64,000 bases of DNA from Chryseobacterium camelliae. GTDB taxonomy: Bacteria > Bacteroidota > Bacteroidia > Flavobacteriales > Weeksellaceae. The notes beneath the pieces are model-generated. The model saw only the letters and a list, made by a program, of their open reading frames with translations, was not told the DNA's origin and ran no database searches. The translations under genes were made by a program, and so were the position numbers. Positions 1 to 9,590 of this stretch are shown piece by piece; the stretch's first letter is position 1; every line of letters starts with the position of its first letter. The stretch spans positions 1,612,001-1,676,000 of the forward strand of contig NZ_CP022986.1 of NCBI RefSeq assembly GCF_002770595.1, read 5' to 3'.

Positions 1-46
1 AATGACACCATTAGGACAATTTAGGCCAAATGGTGTCATTTTATTT
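1..46. terminator. Rho-independent terminator-like hairpin at the window edge
   Basis: Inverted repeat AATGACACCATT (1-12) / AATGGTGTCATT (29-40) followed by a T-rich stretch. It probably ends a transcript entering from the left, outside the window. The CCAAATGG core resembles the hairpin downstream of tRNA-Arg at 51501-51541. Confidence 0.6.
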
Positions 47-422
47 ATAAATCCTTGTTATTCAGTCTATTTATATTACTTTCCACCCTTTTACCTTATT
101 TTTTAAAGCAAAATTTTTTTCTTAAAAAACAAATATTTTATCTTTTTTAGACGATTTTTCGATTAAAGCTCCATATCGTTGCTACGAACCTGACAGGATT
201 CGAACCTTTTCAAAAATATTAAATAACTGAAAATCAACTATATATTAAAATAATTTTGTTTCTGTGGTACAAAAGGTTCGAAAAGTCAAGCCCACAAAGT
301 TATCTGTACAGGATTCCGAACACTTCAAAAGTTCCACAAAAACCTGTTTTCCAGCACTTTATATAAATATAATTTAAAATATCAGCTTTACTCTGAAAAA
401 TCAAAAACTAATCAATCAATTT
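47..422. other. AT-rich non-coding island end with three TTCGAA motifs
   Basis: No gene is seen. The stretch carries AGGATTCGAAC at 195-205, GGTTCGAAAA at 275-284 and AGGATTCCGAAC at 310-321. Read on the minus strand these look like tRNA T-arms (GTTCGAATCC). The same motifs recur at the other end of the island (30241-30368) with almost the same spacing, so this is a candidate recombination end next to the recombinase. It does not fold as a complete tRNA. Confidence 0.5.
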
Positions 423-2000
423 TTAGATATTTTTTAAGTTTTGTTCATACCCTAAAAAATATAATTCTTTAAAAAATTCAACTATTGCTTGCTCTGTCTG
501 CTGACCGTGGATTTCTTTTATTTTCGAAGCTGAAGCAGTTAATCCAAATATAGTCTGAACACTTTCTGATAGCATTTTTTCAATATTCCCTTCTATTACT
601 TTTACTTTATCCGGAAAAAACAACCTGATAATTCTCTGTTTGGTTATAGTATCTGAATTTTCATAAAACTCCCCTAAGTGGTTAATTATGTAATCAGTTC
701 CCTTTTCTGTATGTTTTTCAGCCACTATTTTTAAAGCCTGCTGTCTCAATTTATCAGTATTATCTTTTAAAGATTCCTGACAACGACTTCTTATTAGTAT
801 ATAATCATCATAGTCAATATTCCCATTTGAAAATAGCTTTTGTGCATTGAATCCCCTATCAATCAATTTTTCCATTTCTTTCTTTATCTCCTCTTTTTTC
901 TGAATATAATCATGATGTTCTTCACCGTAAATTTCCTTTGAGATACTATTGGTAAGTTCTAAAAATGGTTCTACCACTCTATTATTCTTAAGGAATGAAA
1001 GAAAACTCAAATTGATAACGTCAGCTCTTACCCGGTATGAACAACGTCCCATACAATGGTAATAATAATATTTTTTAGTATGTCCCTGCGAGCCACTTCC
1101 TGTAAGCGTATTTCCACAATTAGGACATTGTAGGACACCTCTAAAAATTAAATTTTCATTGACTATCCTTTTTGAAGTTAGTTTCTTAGGATGGTTTAAA
1201 TCTGCGTCTTTTATTATTCTTTGAACATGATCAAATAAAACGACAGGTATAAGACGCTCATGAGTACCCTCAACAATTCTTTCAGATTTATCTTCGAATG
1301 CCGGAATTTTTATTTTACCACAATAAATAGGATTTCTTACCAACCGATAAAAAGCACTTCTACTACAACTAAGCCCATTTGATACCGCATCCTTGTATAT
1401 TTCAGTTAAACAATATTTATTTTGTCTCACTATAGCTGTAAAAGCCTCACGGATAATATATGCTTCCGGTTCGTAGAGGGCTATATATTTTTTCCCATCA
1501 GATGTGATTTTATTTCTATATCCTATAGGAGCCTTATTGATCCATCTTCCTTCCAGTCTTGCTTTTTGCATTCCCAAACGTACATTACGGCTTCTTTTAT
1601 CGTTTTCTACTTCAGAAGTAGCCCAATACATTGCCAACATAATTTTACTTTCCGGGATTGAGAAGTCTATCTGCTGTTCAATTGCCTGAATTGAGACTTT
1701 CATATTCTGCAATCTTTCTAACATCTTATAAGCGTCCATAATATTGCGGCTGAATCGATCCCAATAAGTAAAGAGAATAAGTGAAGATTGGTTCTTAGTG
1801 AGCTTAAGTTCAGCGAACAACTTGTTCCACTCCGGTCGGTTAAATGTTTTTGCAGAATAGTCTTCGAAAATAGTTTTGGCAATAATGAGATTGTGATCTT
1901 TACAATAATGCACAAGTCGATCCAACTGGCTGCGTTGGGAATATCCTTTTACAGCCTGTTCATCAGTACTGACTCGTATGTACAGATAAACGGCTTGCAT
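423..2000 (-). CDS. Large serine recombinase (site-specific integrase)
   Basis: 525-residue recombinase that would cut and rejoin DNA at attachment sites to integrate or excise a mobile element. The N-terminal resolvase domain starts at once: YIRVSTDEQ places the nucleophilic serine at residue 11, followed by the FTYWDRFSRN helix. A recombinase domain covers about residues 150-280. A zinc ribbon (CPNC ... HC ... C) lies near 292-322, and a charged, coiled-coil-like stretch near 350-430. The length and order match the large serine integrase family. It lies just inside the left end of the copper/fluoride island, next to TTCGAA motifs repeated at the far end, so it is the likely integrase of that island. 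The frame is intact, and the ATG at 2000 is the natural start. Confidence 0.9.
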   Translation of the reverse strand: MQAVYLYIRVSTDEQAVKGYSQRSQLDRLVHYCKDHNLIIAKTIFEDYSAKTFNRPEWNKLFAELKLTKNQSSLILFTYWDRFSRNIMDAYKMLERLQNMKVSIQAIEQQIDFSIPESKIMLAMYWATSEVENDKRSRNVRLGMQKARLEGRWINKAPIGYRNKITSDGKKYIALYEPEAYIIREAFTAIVRQNKYCLTEIYKDAVSNGLSCSRSAFYRLVRNPIYCGKIKIPAFEDKSERIVEGTHERLIPVVLFDHVQRIIKDADLNHPKKLTSKRIVNENLIFRGVLQCPNCGNTLTGSGSQGHTKKYYYYHCMGRCSYRVRADVINLSFLSFLKNNRVVEPFLELTNSISKEIYGEEHHDYIQKKEEIKKEMEKLIDRGFNAQKLFSNGNIDYDDYILIRSRCQESLKDNTDKLRQQALKIVAEKHTEKGTDYIINHLGEFYENSDTITKQRIIRLFFPDKVKVIEGNIEKMLSESVQTIFGLTASASKIKEIHGQQTEQAIVEFFKELYFLGYEQNLKNI

Positions 2001-2284
2001 GGCGTAGTATTAATTAAAGTCCTTTAGTTAAAGTTCCTATATAATTTAAACGAAAAACAGAAGAATTTATTTGACTAGTTTATGTACATATTTTAACAAA
2101 AATTTTATGCTTCGGTTATATTCTGTTTTACCGGAATAGTATGACTAACGATGGAGAAAAAGACTCATATCTGACCTATACTGACAAGCTTTATTTACAT
2201 AAACATTAGAATGGATGACAGGACAAAGTAACAGCTAAATGATTTGATCAACAGTTATGTTTTAAGTTATAAATACTATTAACC
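2001..2284. other. Intergenic, no gene seen
   Basis: AT-rich spacer between the recombinase start and a degraded gene. No convincing open frame, hairpin or repeat was seen. It must contain the recombinase promoter, but I could not place one. Confidence 0.4.
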
Positions 2285-2445
2285 ATGTCTAAAATTGCGA
2301 TTCGCATTGGAATCAATAATGTTGACAGGTATACTCAACTGGAGGGTGCTACAAGAGGAGTTCTTCATTTCTTCCAATGTGCATAAAACACAGCTATGAA
2401 ACCAAACTTTTTACCGATGATAACGGGCTAACCGCTCAAGTTCTT
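2285..2445 (+). pseudogene. Relic of a caspase-like (peptidase C14) gene, N-terminal part
   Basis: Reading from the ATG at 2285 gives MSKIAIRIGINNVD and then QLEGATRGVLHFF before a stop near 2384. After a frame change, 2377 onward reads HSYETKLFTDDNGLTAQ. Joined, these resemble the start of caspase-family proteins: a hydrophobic strand, IGIN, L-x-GA, then GYETKLFTDD. The catalytic His and Cys would lie further on and are missing. It runs against the neighbouring minus-strand genes and ends close to the EamA gene. Frameshift and truncation together indicate a dead fragment. The family call rests on remembered patterns. Confidence 0.45.
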
Positions 2446-2501
2446 TTAGCACTAAATTTAATCATTAAATATTTTCATTTTATTACGTTATCAAACATTG
2501 C

Positions 2502-2918
2502 TCACTCCAAAATCAATAATACAGTTCCACCAATAATTAATAAAGCCCCGATTGCCGTTTTTAAGGTCAATGTTTCGCCTAGGAATAATACCGATAACAC
2601 TATGGTTAGTGATACACTAAGTTTATCCACTGGTGCAACTTGCGACACTTTGCCTATTTGTAACGCTTTAAAATAGAATATCCAGGAAAGTCCTGTCGCA
2701 ATACCAGATATCACGAGGAAAATCAAGTTCTGTTTTGATAATGTTGTAATTCCTCTTGTTTCGCCTCTGGCTAAAACTATTCCCCACGCAACAATTAATA
2801 TAATAACAGTTCGGATAGCAGTCGCAAGGTTAGAGTTAACACCTGTAATACCGATTTTTGCAAATATTGCTGTAAGCGATGCAAACAAGGCAGAAAGCAA
2901 TGCATATATCCACCACAT
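2502..2918 (-). CDS. EamA/DMT-family membrane transporter (single EamA unit)
   Basis: 138-residue, very hydrophobic protein with about five membrane segments. It matches one EamA repeat of the drug/metabolite transporter superfamily. Most members have two repeats, while short single-unit members such as this one are thought to dimerise. Recognisable features are the N-terminal WWIYALLSALFASLTAIFAK helix and the C-terminal FLGETLTLKTAIGALLIIGG. The substrate cannot be deduced. The gene starts 3 bp after the PAP2 stop codon and is the last gene of the efflux/phosphatase run that begins at 10016, so it is probably co-transcribed. Confidence 0.75.
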   Translation of the reverse strand: MWWIYALLSALFASLTAIFAKIGITGVNSNLATAIRTVIILIVAWGIVLARGETRGITTLSKQNLIFLVISGIATGLSWIFYFKALQIGKVSQVAPVDKLSVSLTIVLSVLFLGETLTLKTAIGALLIIGGTVLLILE

Positions 2919-2921
2919 AAT

Positions 2922-3494
2922 TTAATTTTTTAAAAAGGTCGGTTTAAAGCTTCTATATATCCAAAAGAATAATGTTCCATTCAAGAGCCCAAGCATTATG
3001 GGCACAACAACATCTGTGGGATAATGGACTCCAAGATATATTCTGCTATAGGAAACAAAAAATGCCCACGGAAATAATATATAAGGCATCCAACTTATAT
3101 TTTTATAAGTCGCTTTGCTAAGGTAAGTCGCAAGCGAAAAAACATTTAATGTGTGAGCAGATACAAAACCATATTGCCCTCCTGTATAACCATTAACGTA
3201 ATGCAAAAGATTTTGCAATCCTTCTGTATGACTGGGTCTTAAGCGTTCAAATAGTGGACGAATAATAGATGCTGCCAATTGGTCGCTTAACGTAATTAAT
3301 GGGAGAATAAGGAAAATAATCCACCAGCTTTGCTTTTTATATTTTAAAATCAATATAATTAAAATAGCAAGATAAAACGGAATCCAGCTCAACTTTTCGC
3401 TGGCAAACCACATTATCTGATCCATAAAATCTGTGTGATGACCGTTGATCCACAGTAATATTTGTTTATCTTTTTCTAATATCCAATCAATCAT
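2922..3494 (-). CDS. PAP2-family membrane phosphatase
   Basis: 190-residue integral membrane protein of the type 2 phosphatidic acid phosphatase superfamily, which removes phosphate from lipid phosphates or undecaprenyl pyrophosphate at the membrane surface. The three signature parts are present: RLRPSH (motif 1), VSAHT in place of the usual PSGHT (motif 2, catalytic His kept), and SRIYLGVHYPTDV (motif 3, nucleophilic His and Asp). Five to six membrane segments are visible. It lies between a second PAP2 gene and the EamA gene with gaps of 3-16 bp. A role in lipid A or carrier-lipid dephosphorylation is inferred from its neighbours. Confidence 0.85.
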   Translation of the reverse strand: MIDWILEKDKQILLWINGHHTDFMDQIMWFASEKLSWIPFYLAILIILILKYKKQSWWIIFLILPLITLSDQLAASIIRPLFERLRPSHTEGLQNLLHYVNGYTGGQYGFVSAHTLNVFSLATYLSKATYKNISWMPYILFPWAFFVSYSRIYLGVHYPTDVVVPIMLGLLNGTLFFWIYRSFKPTFLKN

Positions 3495-3510
3495 TCTCTT
3501 TATATTTTAG

Positions 3511-4209
3511 TTAGTCTTTATAATCAGAAACTCTTTTAGGTTTGCCCCACTTGTACCGATGTGTCCAATAGGCTATTTTAGTAGAAAGAATGCCAATACC
3601 TGCCGCAACCAATACATCACTTATGTAATGCTTGTTATTTGCCATTCTTAATGCACCAACTCCTGATGCTAAACCGTATGAAACATAGGGTACCCATTTA
3701 TACCGATAACCATATTCTTCAGATAATAAAGTTGCAGCTGCAAATGCCTGGGCAGTATGACCGGAAGGAAAAGAATTGTAAGCACTTCCATCGGGTCTTA
3801 AGGTTTTTGTTGTGTTTTTCAGAAGTTCAACCGATGCAAACATAATCAGTTCGCTTTTTAGTAAAATGACCGAGCGATTAGCAATATCTGTTTTGGGTTT
3901 CATTCCGATGGCTTCAAATCCATAAGTTAGTGCTATGGGTGAAAATTGAAGGTAGTCATCCAATCTTGTTCTGAATTTTGGTATAGCTTCATTTCGTTCT
4001 TCAACAAATTCATTTTTTACAGATTCGCGACCGCTGCCATTAAATGCTATCCCTGTTAGGATAAGTCCTGATGGAATGATAAGTTGTTTAGGTTGAAAGC
4101 GAAGTGGTTTGTACGAGTAAATACTATCCATTTTCTGGGCATCTACATTTGCTGTAAATAAAATGGAGCATATCAATGTAAAACATAATCTTGACAAAAT
4201 ATTTTTCAT
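3511..4209 (-). CDS. PAP2-family phosphatase with signal peptide
   Basis: 232 residues. The N-terminal signal sequence ends near VDAQK, so the catalytic part should be periplasmic or in the outer membrane. PAP2 motifs are complete: KTLRPDG near residue 138, FPSGHTAQ near 148 and RMANNKHYISD near 190. This soluble-type layout differs from the polytopic paralogue directly downstream, so the two may act on different faces or substrates. It begins 3 bp after the RND permease stop, indicating co-transcription. Lipid A phosphatases of this superfamily can alter sensitivity to cationic peptides. A role of that kind here is inference. Confidence 0.85.
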   Translation of the reverse strand: MKNILSRLCFTLICSILFTANVDAQKMDSIYSYKPLRFQPKQLIIPSGLILTGIAFNGSGRESVKNEFVEERNEAIPKFRTRLDDYLQFSPIALTYGFEAIGMKPKTDIANRSVILLKSELIMFASVELLKNTTKTLRPDGSAYNSFPSGHTAQAFAAATLLSEEYGYRYKWVPYVSYGLASGVGALRMANNKHYISDVLVAAGIGILSTKIAYWTHRYKWGKPKRVSDYKD

Positions 4210-4212
4210 AAA

Positions 4213-7200
4213 TCAGTCTCTTTTATTTGTTCTGTATATTAATCTGATAAAACTTGGGAAAACAAAAAGCAATAAAGGGATTCCTGCCACAAAACCACCA
4301 ATTACGGCGATTGCCAATGGCTGTTGCATCTGAGCTCCAAGACCAATTCCTAAAGCGAGCGGCATTAATGCCAGGATGGCACCGATAGCCGTCATTAGTT
4401 TTGGTCGGATGCGTAAAGCAATCGCATATTGAATGGACTGGTCAACACTGGCACCCGATTTTAAGTTGGCGAAAAACTGGTTTACCGTGAAAATGGCATT
4501 CTCTGCAATGATGCCTACAATCATAATAATGCCAGTATAACTTCCCACATTCAAAGGGATACCCGTAACATACAACGCCATCAGGCAGCCTGAAATTCCT
4601 AATACAGAAACCAGTAGAATCGATAATGAAATGAGCCAGTGACGGAACAAAAACAGCAATACGGCAAAGACCAATAAAGATGCTGTAATCAGGATTAACA
4701 GTAATTCTTTGAAAGAAGACTGCTGTTCTGAATAAGCTCCTCCATACTCTATGGTATATCCTTGGGGCAACGATAGTTCTTTTGCAAATGTTTGCTGTAT
4801 TTCTTGAATGGTACTACCAAGATCCCTGTTGTTCAATCTTGCGGTGAGTACTACATTGGATTTCAGGTTTTCCCGGCGCAGTTCAGTTTCACCATCAATC
4901 ATTCGTACTTCACAGAAAAATGATAATGGTTTAGTCGTACCATCGGGAAGAAATATCAGGTCATTTTTTATCTTTTCCAGGCTGTTGTCCTTAAAATCAG
5001 TAAACCGCATCAATATTCTCCGCATTTGTTCTCCATCCTGAATACTGCCGGACTGTACGTCACCTGCCATCGCCAGCTGAGCAGGGTTTAGCGTTGGCCC
5101 ATTGGCATTAATCCCTAACGGAACCCCACCCGTATATGCCGTAAGCTGCGTTTGAAAATCGGTAAGTGATATATTAAACTGTGCCAGCTTTTCCACATTG
5201 GGAGTAAATACCATTGAGGGGCCTGCCTGTACCAGACCATTCTCTATATCTGCAATGCCATTGATATGAGTAAGGATATTTCCTGCCTGAGCGGCTAATT
5301 GTTCCAGCTTCTTCTGGTCATCACCAAAGATTTTAATTTCTACAGGGCTTGGCGTACTCATCAGGTCACCTAGTAAATCAGAAATTCTTTGCCCGAACGA
5401 TACGTGCAATGAAGGTTGCGTGGCTTCGATTTTCTTTCTTAGGTCATCAATCACATCCACCGTTGTATGCTGATGATTGGGTTTTAGCTGAATAGAATAA
5501 TCGCCGAAATTTTGTGGAACGGTTCTGAATGCCATTCGCATCCCTGTTCTTCGGCTGTAGGTTTCTATTTCTGGGTGATGAATAAGTAGTTGCTCTACTT
5601 CACGCAGCATACGGTCGGTTTCTTCAAGGCTGGTACCACTTGGTGAGTAATAATCCATCACAATGGTACCTTCATCCAGGTCGGGAAGAAATCCTGTTTC
5701 CAGTTTGCCTGAAACCAGCCACGCACCGCCAGCCAATACAAGCACAAAAACAATAGCATAAACGGGGCGATGAAATAAATTGGTCAGCCATTTTAATTGA
5801 TGGGTATTGACACTATGCGGGTGTTGCGTTTTTGAAGAATGTTTAAACCCAATAGCCAGGTGCAATACTGGCAACACAAACCAGGTAACAAGGAAGGAGC
5901 AAACCAATACAATCTGCATTGTATCTGATAACTCTTTGAAGAAACTGCCTGCCAAACCGCTCATCATCCGGAACGGAATAAAAATAACAATGGTTGATAA
6001 GGAAGAACCCACCATCGCCGGAAACAGATCTTTGATGGCTTGTTTTACAATGCTGTAATTATCTTTCTCGGGATGTTCTTCGTGGGTGCGGTAAATCTGT
6101 TCAATGATAACAATCGCATCGTCTATAATTAGACCAATGGCAGCGGCGATTCCTCCAAGCGACATTACATTGATGGTAAGTCCCGATGAGTATAAAAACA
6201 GCAGCGATGTAGCTATCGTAACTGGGATGGTAAGCAACACCACCAAGCTTGCACGCCAGGAACGAAGGAATACAATCATTACTAAAATAGCAAGGAGTAA
6301 ACCTTCGTATATCGTCTTTACCACGCTGTGTATACTATCTCCCACAAAAGCAGACTGATCGTAATAGGTTTTCAGTTCCACACCCGGAGGTAATATTTTT
6401 CTGATTTCATCCGCTTTAGCTTGCACATTTTTTGAAAAGTCCAGCAGGTTGATGCCTTGCTGTTTTACAAGGTCTATTAATACAGCATCGTTTCCATTCG
6501 CATTGACAATCACAAACTCTTGCTGTTGTTGCAATTCAATTGCAGCAATGTCTTTCAGCTTGATAATCCTGTTGCTGTCGGACCTGACGATGACGTTCTC
6601 CAACGCTTCGATATCATTGACACGTGTTTCGGTAAGGCTGAGATACAATCTTCTAAAATCAGAGAGGTTGCCGTTCGATTCTATAAAATTTGTATTGTTG
6701 AATACCGTAATTAAAGTACTGGGGGTAATACCCAAGGAAGACATTTTAACTGCATCTGGCTTTACCACATATTCTTTCACTTTGCCTCCTCTAACAATGG
6801 CGTTTGAAATACCAGGTACTTGTGAAAATAGCGGCCGTACATGCAAGTTAGCATAGTCTTTCAACGTAACCAGATCAGTACTCTTACTTTCAAGGGTATA
6901 GCCATATACAGGAAAAAGCGATTGGTTCATTGCTTCGGCAGAAATAACAACACCCGGCGGAAGCATAGCTTTGATTTCGTTGATACGGCTTTCTATCTGT
7001 GTCTTGGCGGCATAGATATCCACATCCCAGTTGAAATAAACCTCAATTACAGAACTCCCTCTGCTGGTACTGCTTTTCACAGTCGTTACTCCCTTTACCC
7101 TTTTTACCGCACTTTCTATAGGTTTGGTTACGGTTATCATCATCCTGTCAATAGGCTGCTGCCCGTTATCTACAATCAGGTTGATCTTGGGGAAGGTAAC

Positions 7201-7326
7201 TTCCGGGAAAAGCGCTGTTTGCATCTTTGTATAAGAATAAACACCAGCAACCAACAATATCAACGCGATAAAAATGATGGGTTTTGAAAACTGGCGGAAA
7301 TAGTTCTGATACTCCATATTGTTCAT
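4213..7326 (-). CDS. RND-family efflux permease
   Basis: 1037-residue inner-membrane pump of the resistance-nodulation-division family, driven by proton uptake and working with the adaptor and outer-membrane channel encoded just upstream. TM1 lies near residues 14-32, and two large periplasmic loops follow the usual arrangement. The TM4 proton relay reads GLIIDDAIVIIEQ, with paired aspartates as in drug-type (HAE) pumps. Heavy-metal CzcA/CusA pumps normally have a single Asp followed by small residues here, so despite the copper context I do not call it CusA. The start overlaps the adaptor stop by 4 bp. MNNMEY offers a second ATG three codons in. The substrate is unknown. Confidence 0.9.
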   Translation of the reverse strand: MNNMEYQNYFRQFSKPIIFIALILLVAGVYSYTKMQTALFPEVTFPKINLIVDNGQQPIDRMMITVTKPIESAVKRVKGVTTVKSSTSRGSSVIEVYFNWDVDIYAAKTQIESRINEIKAMLPPGVVISAEAMNQSLFPVYGYTLESKSTDLVTLKDYANLHVRPLFSQVPGISNAIVRGGKVKEYVVKPDAVKMSSLGITPSTLITVFNNTNFIESNGNLSDFRRLYLSLTETRVNDIEALENVIVRSDSNRIIKLKDIAAIELQQQQEFVIVNANGNDAVLIDLVKQQGINLLDFSKNVQAKADEIRKILPPGVELKTYYDQSAFVGDSIHSVVKTIYEGLLLAILVMIVFLRSWRASLVVLLTIPVTIATSLLFLYSSGLTINVMSLGGIAAAIGLIIDDAIVIIEQIYRTHEEHPEKDNYSIVKQAIKDLFPAMVGSSLSTIVIFIPFRMMSGLAGSFFKELSDTMQIVLVCSFLVTWFVLPVLHLAIGFKHSSKTQHPHSVNTHQLKWLTNLFHRPVYAIVFVLVLAGGAWLVSGKLETGFLPDLDEGTIVMDYYSPSGTSLEETDRMLREVEQLLIHHPEIETYSRRTGMRMAFRTVPQNFGDYSIQLKPNHQHTTVDVIDDLRKKIEATQPSLHVSFGQRISDLLGDLMSTPSPVEIKIFGDDQKKLEQLAAQAGNILTHINGIADIENGLVQAGPSMVFTPNVEKLAQFNISLTDFQTQLTAYTGGVPLGINANGPTLNPAQLAMAGDVQSGSIQDGEQMRRILMRFTDFKDNSLEKIKNDLIFLPDGTTKPLSFFCEVRMIDGETELRRENLKSNVVLTARLNNRDLGSTIQEIQQTFAKELSLPQGYTIEYGGAYSEQQSSFKELLLILITASLLVFAVLLFLFRHWLISLSILLVSVLGISGCLMALYVTGIPLNVGSYTGIIMIVGIIAENAIFTVNQFFANLKSGASVDQSIQYAIALRIRPKLMTAIGAILALMPLALGIGLGAQMQQPLAIAVIGGFVAGIPLLLFVFPSFIRLIYRTNKRD

Positions 7327-8243
7327 CGTTTTTTTATTTTGACTAAAGCCGTATCCGACAATCCGTAGTTTCCTTCGGTCAGTATCCTATCAGTTGAAGA
7401 AAAAGCAGGTGAAATAATTTCTACATTATCTTTGTTTCTCATTCCGATCATAACCGGTAATTTTATGGCTGTAGTATCGTTTGCCAGTTTCATCACCCAA
7501 AAGTGTTGCAGTAAAGCATCGCTTAAAACGGCTGTTTTTGGTAACACCTGTGCGTGCTGTCTGCTGTTGGTAGTAAGCAATACAGAAGCGACCAATCCTT
7601 CGGGCAGGAATATGTTTTTTGAGGGTTTTAGCAAGTATGCCTGTGTTTGATCAATTGCATTTAGCGTAGTAAGCGGCTTTACAATAGTGGCATTTAACTT
7701 AGAACCATCGGGTAAAACCAGCAAACAGTTCCTGTTTCTTTCTGCGGAATTATGAAACTCATAAGGCATATTGAGTTGAAAGGCAAGATCATTATTCTGT
7801 ACAATTGTGCATAAAGGATTTCCTTCCATCACATATTCCCCGATTTGTTGACGGTCTATTATAGTAACCATACCTGAAGTGGGCGCTTTGATGCTTATTT
7901 TTCCAAAATTGTTTAACATATTATCACCACTCAAACCATCATTACCAATGGCAGACCTTTCTTTGGTTTCTATTTCAAAGAGTACCTGTCCTTTTTGGAC
8001 AGCATCTCCATATTTGGTATACACGTGTGTAATAAATCCCGCAATAGGCGCAATAACCTGACTGCGTTTTAAGTAAACTGATGTAGCGGTGAGTTTTGTC
8101 TGTTCTTCCATCGGTCTGGTAGCTATTGTTGTATAATCTACTGTAGCAACGGGTTTTATGTCGGCTGGATTTTGCTCCGCTGTATGATGACAGGATGTAA
8201 TAATTAATCCTGAGAACAATAGGATTAGAGTGGTATATTTCAT
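7323..8243 (-). CDS. HlyD/AcrA-type periplasmic adaptor lipoprotein
   Basis: Membrane-fusion protein linking the RND permease to the outer-membrane channel. The ATG at 8243 is preferred to one 11 codons upstream because it gives a clean lipoprotein signal ending LIITSCHH (acylated Cys). The biotinyl-lipoyl halves are visible as GFITHVYTKYGDAVQKGQVL and APTSGMVTIIDRQQIGEYV, with only a short hairpin between them. The gene falls between the TolC gene (8-bp gap) and the permease (overlap), the standard tripartite operon order reversed in part. At about 306 residues it is on the short side for the family. Confidence 0.88.
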   Translation of the reverse strand: MKYTTLILLFSGLIITSCHHTAEQNPADIKPVATVDYTTIATRPMEEQTKLTATSVYLKRSQVIAPIAGFITHVYTKYGDAVQKGQVLFEIETKERSAIGNDGLSGDNMLNNFGKISIKAPTSGMVTIIDRQQIGEYVMEGNPLCTIVQNNDLAFQLNMPYEFHNSAERNRNCLLVLPDGSKLNATIVKPLTTLNAIDQTQAYLLKPSKNIFLPEGLVASVLLTTNSRQHAQVLPKTAVLSDALLQHFWVMKLANDTTAIKLPVMIGMRNKDNVEIISPAFSSTDRILTEGNYGLSDTALVKIKKR

Positions 8244-8250
8244 TGTTTTT

Positions 8251-9537
8251 CTATTTATTCCAGTAGTTGTAAGCATTGATCAGTAACTGACGGTTGGTCT
8301 GCATCGTGATGAAATCTTTTTCCAAACCAATAGCGTTCTTTATCGTATTGACATAATTGATAACAGAAATTTGCCCTCTTATCAGTTCCTGTTTATAGTA
8401 TCCTAACAGCTTATCATATTCTTTTACCTGGGTTTCGGTCAGCCTGATTCTTTCTTCGATAGCATTTATTTGCTGTAAGAAATTGTTTTTCCGTACCGAA
8501 TTTTGATTAAGGAAATTTTCTTTATACGCTTGCGTAGTTTGAAGTAAAAAGTTTGTTCTGGTACGATTAATCGCTTTCTGCCTGCCATCAAATAAGGTCA
8601 TCGTAAAGGAAACCCCTGCACTGATACCGATACGCCTGTAAATGAGCGAAGCATCTGTTGTATTAAACCCACCGTTTGCAAACAAATTCCATTGTGGTTT
8701 ATATTTAAGTTCAAATATTTTTTGCTGTGCAACAAGTCTGGAGCTATCTAGATTGTATTTTTCGGTAAATGAAGATTCCGTATTATCATTGTTTAAAAAC
8801 AAATCTAAAGGTGTTATTTTCTTTGATGAATTACTATCTGGTATACCTGCAAGTACATTCATATCCAATATATTCTTGCTGTAAGATGCCTGCATTGTTT
8901 GCTGCGCAATAAGTTGAGTTTGAAGTTCTATATCGAGCAATGACAGGTCTGAAAGCTTGATTACGCTACTGTTTACCAACTTCGTTGTGAGCTCTTTCTG
9001 ATCTTTTAGAATGTTGATGTATTTCGTTAAGAAATCAATCTGGTGCATATCCTGCAGACAAAGGATGTACTGGTCGGTAATTATTTTTTCCAATTCAAAA
9101 TTGGTCAGGCGTATATTATTTTGGTTTATTTTTATGCCAATACCGGCTTCATCTGCAATAGCAGAAAACCTGGACTTCATAAATAATGGTTGGTTTACTT
9201 GTACCAATCCTTGGTATAAGCCTCCATTCGTAAGCCCTGCATCCTGACCATAATAGCTATCAGCATTTCCCGGGCTTAACTGAAGCGAAGTTTTACCATT
9301 ATTATTGGCTACAACCGGTGCCATAAGATAATTGGCTACGATACCTACCTGTGGTTTGGTATACACGGACTTTAGCCTTTCTAATTCGAGACGTGCAGCT
9401 TCTGATTGAAACTGGTTGTCCTTTATTAGCGGGCTATTGCTTTTCGCAGTTTGTATATAGTAATCAAGGGTTTGCTGAGCATAACTCATTGCAGGAAATA
9501 GGAATGCTATACCTAACAGAAATCTAAGAACAATCAT
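8251..9537 (-). CDS. TolC-family outer-membrane efflux channel
   Basis: 428 residues with a signal peptide ending near SYAQQ. Long heptad-rich helices appear in two similar halves, for example SPLIKDNQFQSEAARLELER in the first and the INAIEERIRLTETQVKEY stretch in the second, typical of the TolC/OprM duplicated helical barrel. It would form the outer-membrane duct for the RND pump. It is the first of the three efflux genes and starts 53 bp after the PepSY-like gene. No separate promoter was seen in that gap, so transcription from the 10044-10077 element is likely. Confidence 0.88.
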   Translation of the reverse strand: MIVLRFLLGIAFLFPAMSYAQQTLDYYIQTAKSNSPLIKDNQFQSEAARLELERLKSVYTKPQVGIVANYLMAPVVANNNGKTSLQLSPGNADSYYGQDAGLTNGGLYQGLVQVNQPLFMKSRFSAIADEAGIGIKINQNNIRLTNFELEKIITDQYILCLQDMHQIDFLTKYINILKDQKELTTKLVNSSVIKLSDLSLLDIELQTQLIAQQTMQASYSKNILDMNVLAGIPDSNSSKKITPLDLFLNNDNTESSFTEKYNLDSSRLVAQQKIFELKYKPQWNLFANGGFNTTDASLIYRRIGISAGVSFTMTLFDGRQKAINRTRTNFLLQTTQAYKENFLNQNSVRKNNFLQQINAIEERIRLTETQVKEYDKLLGYYKQELIRGQISVINYVNTIKNAIGLEKDFITMQTNRQLLINAYNYWNK

Positions 9538-9590
9538 TATCAGGATACATTTTTATTCAAGTTTAAAAGATTTGAAAAAAGCAGTTCTGG

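Noticed and set aside
195..321. Functional minus-strand tRNA genes at the island ends
   Set aside because: Only T-arm-like pieces are present. No acceptor, D and anticodon stems can be formed around them.
4213..7326. RND permease as a CusA/CzcA copper pump
   Set aside because: The TM4 motif has paired aspartates typical of drug-type pumps, and there is no Met-rich copper relay. The neighbours alone are not enough.
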